Numbered from the stretch's first letter, positions 36,437-45,814 are shown. The stretch: DNA of 64,000 nucleotides from CAVRUZ01 sp963724495 (GCA_963724495.1 CAVRUZ010000002.1:1364001-1428000); one strand, 5' to 3'. Notes: a model not told the origin generated them from the sequence alone. Program-made: numbers and translations.

Positions 36437-36806
36437 CCGGTTCATCCGCCGGCCTGGCCGGCTGCCAGGAGGTCGCCATCACCACCGTCGCGACCACGAC
36501 GATCGCACCGAGGATCAGGTACGCGAGGCCGGTGGTGTCCTGACCCGGGATCTGGTCGCCACCGGGATGGATGAGCACGAGCACTGCCACCGGCAGGAAC
36601 CAGCCGGCGGCCGCGGACCACGACGCCGCCTGTGATCCCACCCGGCCGACCCCGGTCAGCACGACGGGGACTGCCAGGAGAGTGACCACCAATCCCCAGG
36701 GCCAGGCGACACCTGCGACGAAGACCTCGTGCCGGGACACCACCAGCCCGGCGATCCCGATCAGGAGCCCGACGGCCAGACCGAAGCCGATCCGGACACC
36801 GATCAT
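36381..36806 (-). CDS. DUF6113-like membrane protein
   Basis: A 141-residue integral membrane protein with about four helices (GFGLAVGLLIGIAGLVV, VAWPWGLVVTLLAVPVVLTG, AAGWFLPVAVLVLI, LAYLILGAIVVVATVVMAT). Start ATG 36806 is 11 bp after the mshB stop. Small membrane proteins of this kind habitually follow mshB in actinobacteria. The last 20 residues are Arg/Pro/Ser-rich and overlap the convergent gene, so the true stop could be earlier if an indel is present. Confidence 0.7.
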   Translation of the reverse strand: MIGVRIGFGLAVGLLIGIAGLVVSRHEVFVAGVAWPWGLVVTLLAVPVVLTGVGRVGSQAASWSAAAGWFLPVAVLVLIHPGGDQIPGQDTTGLAYLILGAIVVVATVVMATSWQPARPADEPATPARSGSRRTAPPPRRR

Positions 36807-36816
36807 GGGCAGGACA

Positions 36817-37716
36817 TCAGTCGAGACCAGCGAACAGATCGTCCTCGAGTCCGTGCGGGTTGCCCGACCTGCCCTTGGCGAGCCGGTAGCACTCGTCCGG
36901 CAGCACCAGGGCGGCCAGCCGGTTCGTGAGCGCATAGATGTCGCCGTCGACTTCGAGTTGCGTCTCGTGGGCCGCCATCGCGGCCTTTTTCGTTTCCAGG
37001 TAAGGACTTCCGTCGATCTGCGCAGCGATCGCCTCGTCCGGGCAGGTCCGGTGTTCCAGGTAGGAGTCGACATCGGGCAGGCCGTAGCTCAGGCCCTCGG
37101 CCTGCGCCGCCTTCAGCCTGCGCATCTGTTCCTCCACCTGCCACTGCGGAAAGGCGTTCCAGTAGACCTTCGCCACGTCGTGGGCCGGCCCGAGGTCGGT
37201 GCGATGACTCTCGGCGGCCGCCAGCGCGACCGCGTACGTCGCAACCCGATGAGTCTGGATGTGGTCAGGGTGCCCGTAGCCGCCGTGCGGGTCGTAGGTG
37301 ACAAGTACGTCTGGCCGGACCTCCCGCAGGATCGCGACCAGGTGGTCGGCCGCTTCCTCCAGATCGGCCTGCCAGAAGGCCTCCGGATGATCGTTTTGGG
37401 GCGTGCCCATCATCCCGGAGTCGCGATAGCGCCCTTCTCCGCCGAGCCAGTGCCGGTCGGTGACGCCGACGGCACTCATCGCGTCGGCGAGCTCGCCGGT
37501 GCGGTGGTGTCCCAGGCGGTCCTGATCGTCGCTCGCCAGGTGGGCGAGGTCGGGGACCATCACCTCGCCCTCGTCGCCGCGCGTCGCCGTGACGAGGGTG
37601 ACCGTGTGGCCGTCCGACGCGTAGCGGGCCATCGTGGCGGCGTTGTTGATCGACTCGTCGTCAGGGTGCGCGTGCACGAAGATGATCGAGCGCGTGGTGG
37701 TGGGGGACGTCGCCAT
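36817..37716 (-). CDS. mshB: N-acetyl-GlcN-inositol deacetylase, mycothiol biosynthesis
   Basis: A zinc-dependent PIG-L-family deacetylase that removes acetate from GlcNAc-inositol, the second step of mycothiol synthesis. The 299-residue product has the zinc motif HAHPDDES near the N-terminus, TATRGDEGEV, and VTYDPHGGYGHPDHIQTH with the second metal His and the AHPDH-like block. ATG 37716. Presence of mshB implies a mycothiol-using actinobacterium. It is divergent from the S9 peptidase gene and followed by the DUF6113 gene. Confidence 0.93.
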   Translation of the reverse strand: MATSPTTTRSIIFVHAHPDDESINNAATMARYASDGHTVTLVTATRGDEGEVMVPDLAHLASDDQDRLGHHRTGELADAMSAVGVTDRHWLGGEGRYRDSGMMGTPQNDHPEAFWQADLEEAADHLVAILREVRPDVLVTYDPHGGYGHPDHIQTHRVATYAVALAAAESHRTDLGPAHDVAKVYWNAFPQWQVEEQMRRLKAAQAEGLSYGLPDVDSYLEHRTCPDEAIAAQIDGSPYLETKKAAMAAHETQLEVDGDIYALTNRLAALVLPDECYRLAKGRSGNPHGLEDDLFAGLD

Positions 37717-37809
37717 GTCGCACAGCTTAGGAAAGGTCGGGCCTCGAGCTTGGCCCGCCTCGTGCCGCCCACAGTCTCGACGACGCGACCGCATCGATAG
37801 ATTCCGCCG

Positions 37810-39996
37810 ATGACCAACACCACTTCTGCGTCGGGTGCAGAGCGATTCCCGCGTCTCGCAGCACGCACGATGAACTTCACCCTTGGTGCGCCGCGGAACA
37901 TCAGCGTGAGCCCCGACGGCGAACGCGTGGTCTTCCTGCGCACGGGAAGCGGCACCGATCGACGACACGATCTCTGGGTCTTCGACGTCGCCCAGCCGGC
38001 GGAACGAAAGGTCGCAGACGCTGCAACGTTGCTGAAGCGAGGCGGCGAGGATCTGACCCCGGCCGAACGTGCCAGGCGGGAACGCATGCGGGTCGGAACG
38101 TCGGGCATCGTCGCGTACTCCACCGACCGCGAGATGACCGCGGCCGTGTTCGCGCTGTCCTCGCGCCTGTTCCACGTCAGTCTGTTGCAGGACGAAGAGA
38201 GCGGCATCCGCGAGATACCGACGGCAGGCGGCGTGATCGACCCGCGCATCGACCCCACTGGACGCAGGATCGCCTTTGCGGCCGATCGGTCGGTGTTCGT
38301 CGTCGAACTGACCGGGGACGACCAGACTCCTCGCCGGGTTGCCGGCCCGGAGGCGGGCGATCCCGACGAGGTGGTGTTCGGTCTCGCCGAATTCGTGGCA
38401 GCCGAGGAACTCGACCGGGACCACGGGTACTGGTGGTCGCCGGACGGGCAGGCGCTCTTGGTCGAGCGCTACGACGAGGCACCCGTCCAGGTCTGGCACA
38501 TCGCCGATCCAGCCCGACCGGAGCAGGAACCGAACAGGGTTCGCTATCCGGCTGCGGGAACGCCGAACGCGAACGTCTCCCTGTGGCTGGTCGACGCCCA
38601 GCCCGGGATCGAGAGCGTGCGTGCCGTGGACTGGCGATCGGACACTCCGGTAGACGGCGTGACGCTGGAGTACCTCGCTGGCGTCGAGTGGTCCGAGCAT
38701 CGGCTCGTTCTCAGCTTGCTGACACGTTCGCAGCAGCGGATGGAGTTCCGCGAGGTCGATCCGGCAACGGGCGCCACCACCCTGCTGCGCTGCCTGGAGG
38801 ACGACGCCTGGGTGGACGTGCATCCAGGAGTTCCGCGTGTCCTCGACGACGGCTCGCTTCTGCACATGGTCAACGCGGGGGACGCGGTCCGGGTCGCGGT
38901 GGACGGGGAAGCCTTCTCTCCAGCCGAGTTGCTGGTGATCGGCGTGAGTGGGACCAGTCCCGACGGTTCGTCTGTCTACGTCGACGCCGTCGCGTCGCCG
39001 GGCAGCCGGGTGCTGGCCGAGGTCACTCGTGACGGGAAGGCCACCTTCCTGACGGACCCGGACGGTGTCGCCCTGACCGCCGTAGGCGGGCTGTCCGGAC
39101 CGAGCCCGGTCGTGGTCTCGCAGCAGCGTTCCCTGGACGCACCGGCAGGTCCATATCGAGTGTCGGTGGGTGGTTCCGAAGTTGCCCAACTACGCAGCCT
39201 GGCGCTTGCACCGCCGTTCCGGCCCGAGCCCGAGTGCTTCACCGCTGGCGACCGGGCCTACCCGGTAGCGGTGCTCTTTCCACGGAATCATCAACGTGGC
39301 CAGCAGAAACTCCCCATCCTGCTCTGCCCGTACGGTGGTCCGCATGGCCGGATGGTCGTGAACTCGGCGGAGGCGTACCTGCCGTTGCAATGGTTCGCCG
39401 ACCGTGGCTTCTGTGTCGTGGTGGCCGACAACAGGGGAATGGCCGGCCGTGGTCCGGCCTGGGATCGCCTTGCCCGAAACGACTTCGTGGGGACGATCGA
39501 CGACCAGGTCGAGGTGGTAACCGCTGTTGGTGAGCGCTACCCGGACGACGTGGACCTCACGAAGGTGGCGATGCGCGGCTGGTCGTTCGGCGGGTACATC
39601 TCGGCACTGGCGGTTCTCAAGCATCCAGCGGTGTTCCATGCGGCCGTCGCGGGCGCACCGGTCACCGACATGCGGATGTACGACACGGCCTACACCGAGC
39701 GCTACCTCGGCCACCCCGACGAGAACGGAGCCGTGTACGACCAGAACAGCCTGCTGGGACTGGCAGATCAGCTGCAACGGCCTCTGCAGCTGATCCACGG
39801 CATGGTCGACGACAACGTTGTGGTGGCGCACACGCTCAGGCTCTCGCAGGCGCTGCTGGCCGCCGGCAAGGCACACGAGGTGCTGCCACTGACGGGCACC
39901 ACGCACATGCCCAACAGCGAAGCCGTGGCCGAGAACCTCCTCCTGCTGCAGGTGGACTTCCTCCGCCGGTCGTTGGGTATCGCCGACCCGGCGTAG
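37810..39996 (+). CDS. S9 family dipeptidyl-peptidase IV-type serine peptidase
   Basis: A 728-residue prolyl-oligopeptidase-family peptidase with no evident signal peptide, so likely cytosolic. An N-terminal beta-propeller (about residues 20-480) has WD-like blades (for example ISVSPDGERVVFLR) and the substrate-amine-binding Glu pair in EFVAAEELDR. The C-terminal alpha/beta hydrolase has the nucleophile Ser592 in GWSFGGY, Asp667 in HGMVDDNV and His699 in TTHMPN. Length and triad are complete. Its gene end lies 1 bp from the convergent aldo/keto reductase end. Confidence 0.92.
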   Translation: MTNTTSASGAERFPRLAARTMNFTLGAPRNISVSPDGERVVFLRTGSGTDRRHDLWVFDVAQPAERKVADAATLLKRGGEDLTPAERARRERMRVGTSGIVAYSTDREMTAAVFALSSRLFHVSLLQDEESGIREIPTAGGVIDPRIDPTGRRIAFAADRSVFVVELTGDDQTPRRVAGPEAGDPDEVVFGLAEFVAAEELDRDHGYWWSPDGQALLVERYDEAPVQVWHIADPARPEQEPNRVRYPAAGTPNANVSLWLVDAQPGIESVRAVDWRSDTPVDGVTLEYLAGVEWSEHRLVLSLLTRSQQRMEFREVDPATGATTLLRCLEDDAWVDVHPGVPRVLDDGSLLHMVNAGDAVRVAVDGEAFSPAELLVIGVSGTSPDGSSVYVDAVASPGSRVLAEVTRDGKATFLTDPDGVALTAVGGLSGPSPVVVSQQRSLDAPAGPYRVSVGGSEVAQLRSLALAPPFRPEPECFTAGDRAYPVAVLFPRNHQRGQQKLPILLCPYGGPHGRMVVNSAEAYLPLQWFADRGFCVVVADNRGMAGRGPAWDRLARNDFVGTIDDQVEVVTAVGERYPDDVDLTKVAMRGWSFGGYISALAVLKHPAVFHAAVAGAPVTDMRMYDTAYTERYLGHPDENGAVYDQNSLLGLADQLQRPLQLIHGMVDDNVVVAHTLRLSQALLAAGKAHEVLPLTGTTHMPNSEAVAENLLLLQVDFLRRSLGIADPA

Positions 39997-39997
39997 G

Positions 39998-40870
39998 TCA
40001 GGCGGCCTCGAACGGCGACTCGTACTCGCCGGCACCCAGCTCGTCGAGGACGGCCTGTGCCTGCTCGACCGTGAGCGACGCGCGTGCCTGCTCGGCTTCG
40101 ACCATCTTGCCCAGCAGGGCGGTCTCGCCAGCGGTCGCCAATCCGGTGACCTCGGGATGGCCGTCGAGCAGCCAGGTGATCGCCGCGTTGACCAGCCGCT
40201 GCTCGTCGAACGGCTCGTACCAGGTGGAGTAGCGGTGCTCCTCCGTCGGCCAGGGCCGGCGGGCGATCATCTTGATCGTCATCAGCGCAGCATCCGACTT
40301 CTGCACGGCCTCGACCAGTCCCTGGTAGCTCTCGGCGTAGCCGGGCACCTTCCACAGCCGGTAGTTCAGCGGGGTGAGCACCGAGTCGAAGTCGAACCGG
40401 CGCAGGCCCTCGGTGTGCACGGCCGGCGCCTCGTGGGTGTGCCCGGTGATGCCGATCGCCCGCGCGAGGCCCTCGTCCTTGGCCCGGATCGCCGCCTTGA
40501 GCGACCCCTTGTCGCCGGTCACCCGATCGAGGTCGGGCAGGTCGCAGACGGCGTGCATCTGGATCAGGTCGACGTGGTCGGTCTGCAGTCGCTCGAGCGA
40601 CCGGTTGATCGAGGCCCAGGCCTCCTCCTCGGTCCGGTCGCCCGTCTTGGTGGCCAGGAAGATCCGGTCGCGCATCGCGGCCATGTTCGGGCCGAGCCGC
40701 AGCTCGGCGTCCCCGTAGCTTGCCGCGGTGTCGAAGTGGTTGATCCCGGCATCGAGAGCCTGCTGGATGGAGGCGTCCGCGGTGTCCTGATCGACATCTC
40801 CGAGCGAAGCCGCCCCGTAGATCAGCACCGACGACATGTGTTCGAGTCGTCCCAGCCTGCGTGTCTCCAT
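39998..40870 (-). CDS. Aldo/keto reductase
   Basis: A 290-residue NAD(P)H-dependent oxidoreductase with a TIM barrel. The catalytic tetrad is recognisable: Asp in HFDTAASYGD together with its Tyr, Lys in FLATKTG and His in IQMHAVCD. The first strand SSVLIYGAASLGD matches the family start. ATG 40870 has GGAGG about 6 bp upstream and is preferred over the TTG at 40876. The physiological substrate is unknown. Confidence 0.9.
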   Translation of the reverse strand: METRRLGRLEHMSSVLIYGAASLGDVDQDTADASIQQALDAGINHFDTAASYGDAELRLGPNMAAMRDRIFLATKTGDRTEEEAWASINRSLERLQTDHVDLIQMHAVCDLPDLDRVTGDKGSLKAAIRAKDEGLARAIGITGHTHEAPAVHTEGLRRFDFDSVLTPLNYRLWKVPGYAESYQGLVEAVQKSDAALMTIKMIARRPWPTEEHRYSTWYEPFDEQRLVNAAITWLLDGHPEVTGLATAGETALLGKMVEAEQARASLTVEQAQAVLDELGAGEYESPFEAA

Positions 40871-41275
40871 GTCCAACCTCCGGTTCGTCTGCTGACCGCC
40901 GTGGTGCAGGCCCAGACGTCAGGCCGCGAGCGGCGGGACCTCAAGCCTAGTGAGGCATCGGGCTTGTGTCGGCACCGCCCGATTGGGTCAGCTGGTTGCG
41001 GCAAGAGTAGGCCGACGGTGAAGGCTGCAGGACGTGTCTACCGACCGGCATCGGCCAGACTCGCGGGCGGATCATGTCGCCGAGAGAACCCGCCAGATCA
41101 GGAGTACTTCATCGAGCCGGCCGCTGCGCGGCGGAGTCGACCGTCGAGCCTGGATCGACTGCCGGACTTGGCGAGTGGCACTCGGCAGCCGACGACCTCG
41201 ACCACCCGCGAGGGCCGCTGGATCCATGGCCGAGCCGCCTCGGCGGATAGCATCGCGCACTTGAAGGGGGCAGAC
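40871..41275. other. Divergent intergenic region ahead of the pxp operon
   Basis: About 400 bp between the aldo/keto reductase and pxpA. It should hold promoters in both directions. Open frames cross it, but their translations are Arg/Pro/Ser-rich and not protein-like. GAAGGGGG at about 41262 is the likely pxpA ribosome binding site. Confidence 0.4.
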
Positions 41276-42040
41276 GTGGTCAGCATCGATCTCAACGCCG
41301 ACATGGGTGAGTCCTACGGCGCCTGGCGTCTCGGCGACGACGCCGAACTCTGCCAGGTCGTCACGTCGGCCAACATCGCCTGCGGATTCCACGCCGGCGA
41401 CCCGCTAACCCTCCTCACCACGTGTCGCTCCGCGGTGGCCGAAGGGGTGGCGATCGGTGCGCAGGTCGGATATCCCGACCTCCTGGGCTTCGGCCGGCGG
41501 TTCATCGACATCGCCCCGGACGAACTGACGGCCGCGGTTCTGTACCAGATCGGTGCGCTGGTGGGGATGGCCAAGTCCAGCGGTGGTCGCGTCCGCTACG
41601 TGAAGCCGCACGGTGCCCTCTACAACCGCGCGGCGGTCGACGAGGTGCAGGCGAAGGCCGTGGTGGAGGCTGTCCGCTCCTTCGACGACACGCTGCCGAT
41701 CGTGGGTCTCGCCGGATCGATCCTCCTGCGGGAGGCAGCCGTCGCGGGTCTGCGCGGTGTGCCTGAGGCGTTCGTCGACCGCGCCTACCACCCCGACGGT
41801 CAACTGGTGGATCGCCGTTCGGCCGGCGCGCTGATCGCCGACCCGACCGAGGCCGCCGACCGGGCCGAGCAGATGGTCCTGCAACGCACCGCGCCGGCAA
41901 CTGATGGCAGCAACCTGATGATGGTTGCCGAATCCCTTTGTGTTCATGGTGATTCACCTGGGGCGGTGGCGATGGCGCACGCGGTCGCCGAGCGCCTGGT
42001 CAGCCGCGGGGTGACGTTGCGGGCCTTCACCGAGTCCTGA
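41276..42040 (+). CDS. pxpA: 5-oxoprolinase subunit A
   Basis: LamB/YcsF-family subunit of the ATP-dependent 5-oxoprolinase PxpABC, which opens pyroglutamate to glutamate. The 254-residue product begins VVSIDLNADMGESYGAWRLG and contains SANIACGFHAGDP, GAQVGYPDLLGFGRR, YVKPHGALYN and EAFVDRAYHPDGQLVDRRS, all family hallmarks. The start GTG 41276 was chosen because homologues begin immediately before IDLNADMGE. One base separates its stop from pxpB. Confidence 0.95.
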   Translation: MVSIDLNADMGESYGAWRLGDDAELCQVVTSANIACGFHAGDPLTLLTTCRSAVAEGVAIGAQVGYPDLLGFGRRFIDIAPDELTAAVLYQIGALVGMAKSSGGRVRYVKPHGALYNRAAVDEVQAKAVVEAVRSFDDTLPIVGLAGSILLREAAVAGLRGVPEAFVDRAYHPDGQLVDRRSAGALIADPTEAADRAEQMVLQRTAPATDGSNLMMVAESLCVHGDSPGAVAMAHAVAERLVSRGVTLRAFTES

Positions 42041-42041
42041 C

Positions 42042-42651
42042 ATGCGCTACCGGCGGTGCGGTGACCAGGGCGTGCTGATCGAGGTCGACGGTCCTGTCCT
42101 GCCGCTGCTGGAAGCTGCGAAGGAGGCCGGGCTCCCAGGTGTGCAGGACCTGGTGCCGGGTGACGCAACCCTGCTGGTGCTGGCCCGCTCTGCGGCAGAC
42201 CTCGACCGCGTCCTGCCGATGCTGCGGGCCTTGGAGCCTTCGCCCGCATCGGCCGTTGCCTCGGCCGAACTGGAGGTCCCGGTCACCTACGACGGCCCGG
42301 ACCTGCAGGCCGTCGCCGAGGCCTGGAACGTCGATACCGACACCGTCGTCCGCCGCCATGTGGAGGCGACCTGGACGGTGGCTTTCACCGGCTTCACCCC
42401 TGGTTTCGGCTATCTGCGCACACAATCGGACTGGCCGGTCGTCAACCGCCGGGAGTCGCCACGCACGCGGGTCCCCGCCGGGTCGGTGGCCTCTGGCCGG
42501 GAGGTACGCGGGCATCTATCCGCGCGACTCCCCCGGTGGCTGGCAACTCATCGGGAGCACGCGGCTCGACCTCTTCGATCCCGATCGCGATCCACCGGCT
42601 CTGCTCTGGCCCGGGCGAATCGTGCGGTTCCGGGAGGTGGGCCAGGCGTGA
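42042..42651 (+). CDS. pxpB: 5-oxoprolinase subunit B, one frame change
   Basis: The KipI-like subunit of PxpABC. Recognisable parts are the N-terminal YRRCGDQGVLIEVDG, VQDLVPGDATLLV, the core VAFTGFTPGFGYL and the C-terminal GRYAGIYPRDSPGGWQLIG. After VPAGSVA (about 42490) the frame must shift by one extra base to reach the family-typical ending and the stop at 42651. Without that correction the frame runs straight into pxpC and looks like a fusion; the GTGA overlap between the corrected stop and the pxpC start shows they are separate genes. Confidence 0.88.
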
Positions 42652-43532
42652 GCGATCAGGGTGCCGCACGCCAGGTGCTCACGGTCCTCGATCCCGGTCT
42701 GCTGTCGACCCTGCAGGACGCCGGGCGCTCCGGCCATGCTCACTTGGGAGTGCCACCGTCCGGAGCGATGGACCGAGCCGCCTACCGAGTGGCGAATCTG
42801 CTGGTGGGCAACGCGATCGGCGCTGCCTGCATCGAGTCGACCTTCGACGGGTTGTCGGTCCGGTTCGATACCGACTGCGTCGCCGCCGTGACCGGAGCCG
42901 CTTCCACGGTGTCGTGCTCCGACCCGAGTGCGCATGCCGGCGTGGGTGCCGCCTTCCGGGTCAGAGCCGGCCGCACGCTCCATGTTCGGCTTGACGGGGG
43001 GATGCGGAGCTATCTGGCCGTACGCGGCGGGCTACGACCGGACCAAAGCCCGCAGCTGGGTAGCTTCAGCACCGACCTGCTGAGCGGGCTCGGTCCCCCG
43101 GTGCTCGCAGCCGGCACTGCGCTGTTCCACGCGGGCCTTGCGATCTCCACGCCGGCAGACCCGCCTCCCGGGCAGCACAGAGCGCCGTCGCCGCTGACCC
43201 TTCCCGTCGTGCTGGGACCACGGGACGACGAGCTCACCTCGGCCGGCCTTCGAACGCTGCTGACGTCGACCTTCACCGTCAGCCCCGAGTCCAACCGCGT
43301 GGGTCTGCGCCTCACCGGTCCGCTCATCGATCGCCGTTCCGGCGCCGAGCTGCCCAGCGAGGGCCTGGTCACCGGTGCGCTGCAGCTGCCACCGCACGGG
43401 CAACTGGTCGTCTTTGGTCCCGACCACCCGACGACCGGTGGTTACCCCGTCGTCGCGGTCGTGCGCGACCGTGCCCTCGACCAGCTCGCCCAGCTTCGGC
43501 CTGGAGCCCTCCTGCGCTTCAGTCGCGGGTGA
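42648..43532 (+). CDS. pxpC: 5-oxoprolinase subunit C
   Basis: The KipA-like biotin-independent carboxylase-fold subunit of PxpABC (294 residues). The N-terminal LTVLDPGLLSTLQDAGRSGH, the substrate-site region GVPPSGAMDRAAYRVANLLV, and the C-terminal LPSEGLVTGALQLPPHGQLV and DHPTTGGYPVVAVV are diagnostic. The start GTG 42648 overlaps the pxpB stop by 4 bp. The gene ends by overlapping 14 bp with the convergent pentapeptide-repeat gene. Confidence 0.94.
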   Translation: MSDQGAARQVLTVLDPGLLSTLQDAGRSGHAHLGVPPSGAMDRAAYRVANLLVGNAIGAACIESTFDGLSVRFDTDCVAAVTGAASTVSCSDPSAHAGVGAAFRVRAGRTLHVRLDGGMRSYLAVRGGLRPDQSPQLGSFSTDLLSGLGPPVLAAGTALFHAGLAISTPADPPPGQHRAPSPLTLPVVLGPRDDELTSAGLRTLLTSTFTVSPESNRVGLRLTGPLIDRRSGAELPSEGLVTGALQLPPHGQLVVFGPDHPTTGGYPVVAVVRDRALDQLAQLRPGALLRFSRG

Positions 43533-44199
43533 CGGTGATCCCGAGGGCACCGGCAAGGAGATCGGCCACCGACCACAGGTCGGTACCCGTGACCGTCGCA
43601 CCCTTGAGCGCCGCCACACCCCTGAGACCGGTCAGCCGGCAACCCCGGAAGACCGCCCCGTCACAGCGGGCGGTGGCCAGTTGGGCACCGGTTAGATCGC
43701 AGTCGTCGAAACGGGCGCCGCGAAGGTCGGCACCGTAGGCATCGAGATCCTGCAGGTCGACGCCTGAGAACCACACGCGTTCGGTGACCGCGAACCGCAG
43801 GTTCAGGTGCGGCGCCCGGCCCCCGACCACGGCCAGGTCGTGCAGCGTGGCACCGGACAGGTCGAGCGCGCTGGCGCGGCAGTCGGTCAGCGCCAGCCGA
43901 GTCCAGGTGCTCCGCTCGAAGCGCGTGGTGGACAGGTCACAGCCGGAGAACTCGAGGTCGGTGAGGTGGCAACGGTCGAAGGCGAGCCCGGCCATGCTCA
44001 CCCCGGTGGCTCGCCCCTGCTCCCATTCGATCGATCTGCCCCCATCGATCAGCGTCCCCGGCTGCAGATCGATCCCATGGACGGCCTCCTCGTCCGGGAA
44101 GGTCGCGTCGGCGGCCGCCAGCACGGTCAGTCGCTCGTGGATGCGCGGCGCACTCGGCGGTCGCTGCACGGCCGGTCCGGCGGAGTTCCTGGGGCTCAT
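43519..44199 (-). CDS. Soluble pentapeptide-repeat protein
   Basis: A 226-residue protein built largely of pentapeptide repeats forming a right-handed quadrilateral helix: DLEFSGCDLSTTRFERSTWT, VDLQDLDAYGADLRGARFDD, CDLTGAQLATARCDGAVF. It begins with an 80-residue non-repeat part. No membrane helix. Some family members protect DNA gyrase or act as scaffolds; nothing here decides the role. Different in architecture from the membrane pentapeptide protein at 26 kb. Confidence 0.85.
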   Translation of the reverse strand: MSPRNSAGPAVQRPPSAPRIHERLTVLAAADATFPDEEAVHGIDLQPGTLIDGGRSIEWEQGRATGVSMAGLAFDRCHLTDLEFSGCDLSTTRFERSTWTRLALTDCRASALDLSGATLHDLAVVGGRAPHLNLRFAVTERVWFSGVDLQDLDAYGADLRGARFDDCDLTGAQLATARCDGAVFRGCRLTGLRGVAALKGATVTGTDLWSVADLLAGALGITVTRD

Positions 44200-44250
44200 G
44201 CGCCGACCCTGCCACGGCGCGGCGACACGGACCTGGATGCGCAGGAATAT

Positions 44251-44262
44251 CTCACATATGAG
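44251..44262. promoter_or_regulatory. Palindrome overlapping the probable promoter of the HTH-MurA gene
   Basis: CTCACATATGAG, with CTCA and TGAG as inverted ends, in an unusually AT-rich patch (44249-44266) 14 bp before the ATG at 44277. It could be an operator for the gene's own HTH domain. No ribosome binding site is visible between it and the ATG, so a short-leader or leaderless mRNA is possible. Confidence 0.45.
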
Positions 44263-44276
44263 TTAACCTGCGCCGC

Positions 44277-45812
44277 ATGGATGGCGCGGACGGCTCACTC
44301 GAACGACTCGGCACGCTGATCAAGGAAGCCCGCAGCGACCGCGGGCTCACCCAGAAGCAGCTCGCGGGCCGCCTCGGCACCTCGCAGAGTGCGATCGCCA
44401 GAATCGAGCAGGGAAAGCAGAATCTCAGCCTCGAGACCATCGGCCGGGTCGGTGAGGCCCTGGGGTCTGCCCTGGTGCAGGTCGGCCCCCCAGGGCCACT
44501 GCACCTGCGGATCCAGGGCGGGGCCAAGCTCTCGGGGTCGATCGAGGTCCGCAGCAGTAAGAACGCCGCGGTGGCGCTGCTCTGCGCCAGCCTGCTCAAC
44601 CGGGGTACGACGACGATCCGCGGCATCGCCCGGATCGAAGAGGTGAACCGGATTCTCGAGGTGCTGACCAGCATCGGCGTCCGCGTCCGCTGGCTGGGTG
44701 ACGGAGCCGACGTCCAACTCACGCCCCCGCGCACGCTGCACCTCGGGCAGATGGACGACGCTGCCGCCCGCCGCACCCGCTCGGTGATCATGTTCCTCGG
44801 CCCGCTCCTGCACGACCACCGCAGTTTCCGGCTCCCCTACGTGGGCGGATGCGACCTCGGGACTCGGACGGTGGAACCTCACCTGTCCGCGCTGAAGCCG
44901 TTCGGGCTGTCGGTCAACGCTGCGGGCGGGTCCTACCAGGCGACAGTCGACCCAGGCGTTCGGCCGGCCAAGCCGATCGTGCTCGTGGAACGAGGCGACA
45001 CCCTCACGGAGAACGTCCTGCTGGCTGCCGCCCGCTACCCGGGCACCACCGTGATCCGCAACGCCAGCCCCAACTACATGGTCCAGGATCTCTGCTTCTT
45101 CCTGCAGGAGCTGGGAGTTCAGGTCGACGGCATCGGGACCACCACGCTGACCGTTCGCGGTATCGCCGAGATCGACCGCGACGTCGACTACTCGCCCTCG
45201 GAGGACCCGATCGAGGCCATGAGCCTCATCGCAGCTGCCATCGTCACCTCGTCGACACTCACCATCCAGCGAGTCCCGATCGAGTTCCTCGAGATCGAGC
45301 TCGCGATCCTCGAGACCATGGGCCTGCGCTTCACCACCAGCGACGAGTACACCGCGGCCAACGGGCAGACCCGACTCGTCGACCTCACCGTGCGGCCCAG
45401 CCGCCTGCGCGCACCACGCGACAAGGTGCACCCCATGCCCTTTCCTGGCCTCAACATCGACAACCTGCCGTTCTTCACCCTGATCGCGGCCTGCGCCAAG
45501 GGGCAGACGCTCATCCACGACTGGGTCTACGAGAACCGGGCGATCTACCTCACCGAGCTCACCAAGATCGGGGCCACGGTGACGTTGATGGATCCGCACC
45601 GCGTGATGGTCACCGGCCCCACGCACTGGTCGTCCAGTGAGGTGATCTGCCCTCCTGCCCTGCGGCCTGCCGTCGTGTTGCTCCTGGCGATGCTGGCAGC
45701 ACCCGGCACCTCGGTGTTGCGCAACATCTACGTGATCAACCGCGGCTACGAAGACCTGGCAGCCAGGCTCAGTGCCCTCGGAGCGTCCATCGAGGAGTTC
45801 CGCGACGCCTGA
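44277..45812 (+). CDS. XRE-type HTH fused to UDP-GlcNAc 1-carboxyvinyltransferase (MurA-like)
   Basis: A 511-residue two-domain protein. Residues about 10-65 form a Cro/C1-type HTH (RGLTQKQLAGRLGTSQSAIA). Residues about 75-505 form an EPSP-synthase-fold MurA domain that keeps Lys95 (SSKNAA), the active-site Cys192 (GGCDLGTRTVEPH), the SEDPIEAMS aspartate and an Arg in ALRPAVVLL. The catalytic half therefore looks competent to transfer enolpyruvate from PEP to UDP-GlcNAc in peptidoglycan synthesis. The fusion suggests DNA binding coupled to cell-wall precursor status. It is convergent with kbl. Confidence 0.88.
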   Translation: MDGADGSLERLGTLIKEARSDRGLTQKQLAGRLGTSQSAIARIEQGKQNLSLETIGRVGEALGSALVQVGPPGPLHLRIQGGAKLSGSIEVRSSKNAAVALLCASLLNRGTTTIRGIARIEEVNRILEVLTSIGVRVRWLGDGADVQLTPPRTLHLGQMDDAAARRTRSVIMFLGPLLHDHRSFRLPYVGGCDLGTRTVEPHLSALKPFGLSVNAAGGSYQATVDPGVRPAKPIVLVERGDTLTENVLLAAARYPGTTVIRNASPNYMVQDLCFFLQELGVQVDGIGTTTLTVRGIAEIDRDVDYSPSEDPIEAMSLIAAAIVTSSTLTIQRVPIEFLEIELAILETMGLRFTTSDEYTAANGQTRLVDLTVRPSRLRAPRDKVHPMPFPGLNIDNLPFFTLIAACAKGQTLIHDWVYENRAIYLTELTKIGATVTLMDPHRVMVTGPTHWSSSEVICPPALRPAVVLLLAMLAAPGTSVLRNIYVINRGYEDLAARLSALGASIEEFRDA

Positions 45813-45814
45813 CG

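Noticed and set aside
36817..39189. 790-codon open frame on the minus strand
   Set aside because: Only its last 299 codons are a gene (mshB). The rest is antisense to the S9 peptidase and has no protein-like features.
40157..42040. 627-codon open frame on the plus strand
   Set aside because: Its first two thirds are antisense to the aldo/keto reductase plus the intergenic region; only 41276-42040 (pxpA) is real.
42042..43532. Apparent single-gene fusion of pxpB and pxpC
   Set aside because: The join depends on a frame error near 42490. The corrected pxpB ends at 42651 with a normal C-terminus, and pxpC has its own GTG start overlapping it.
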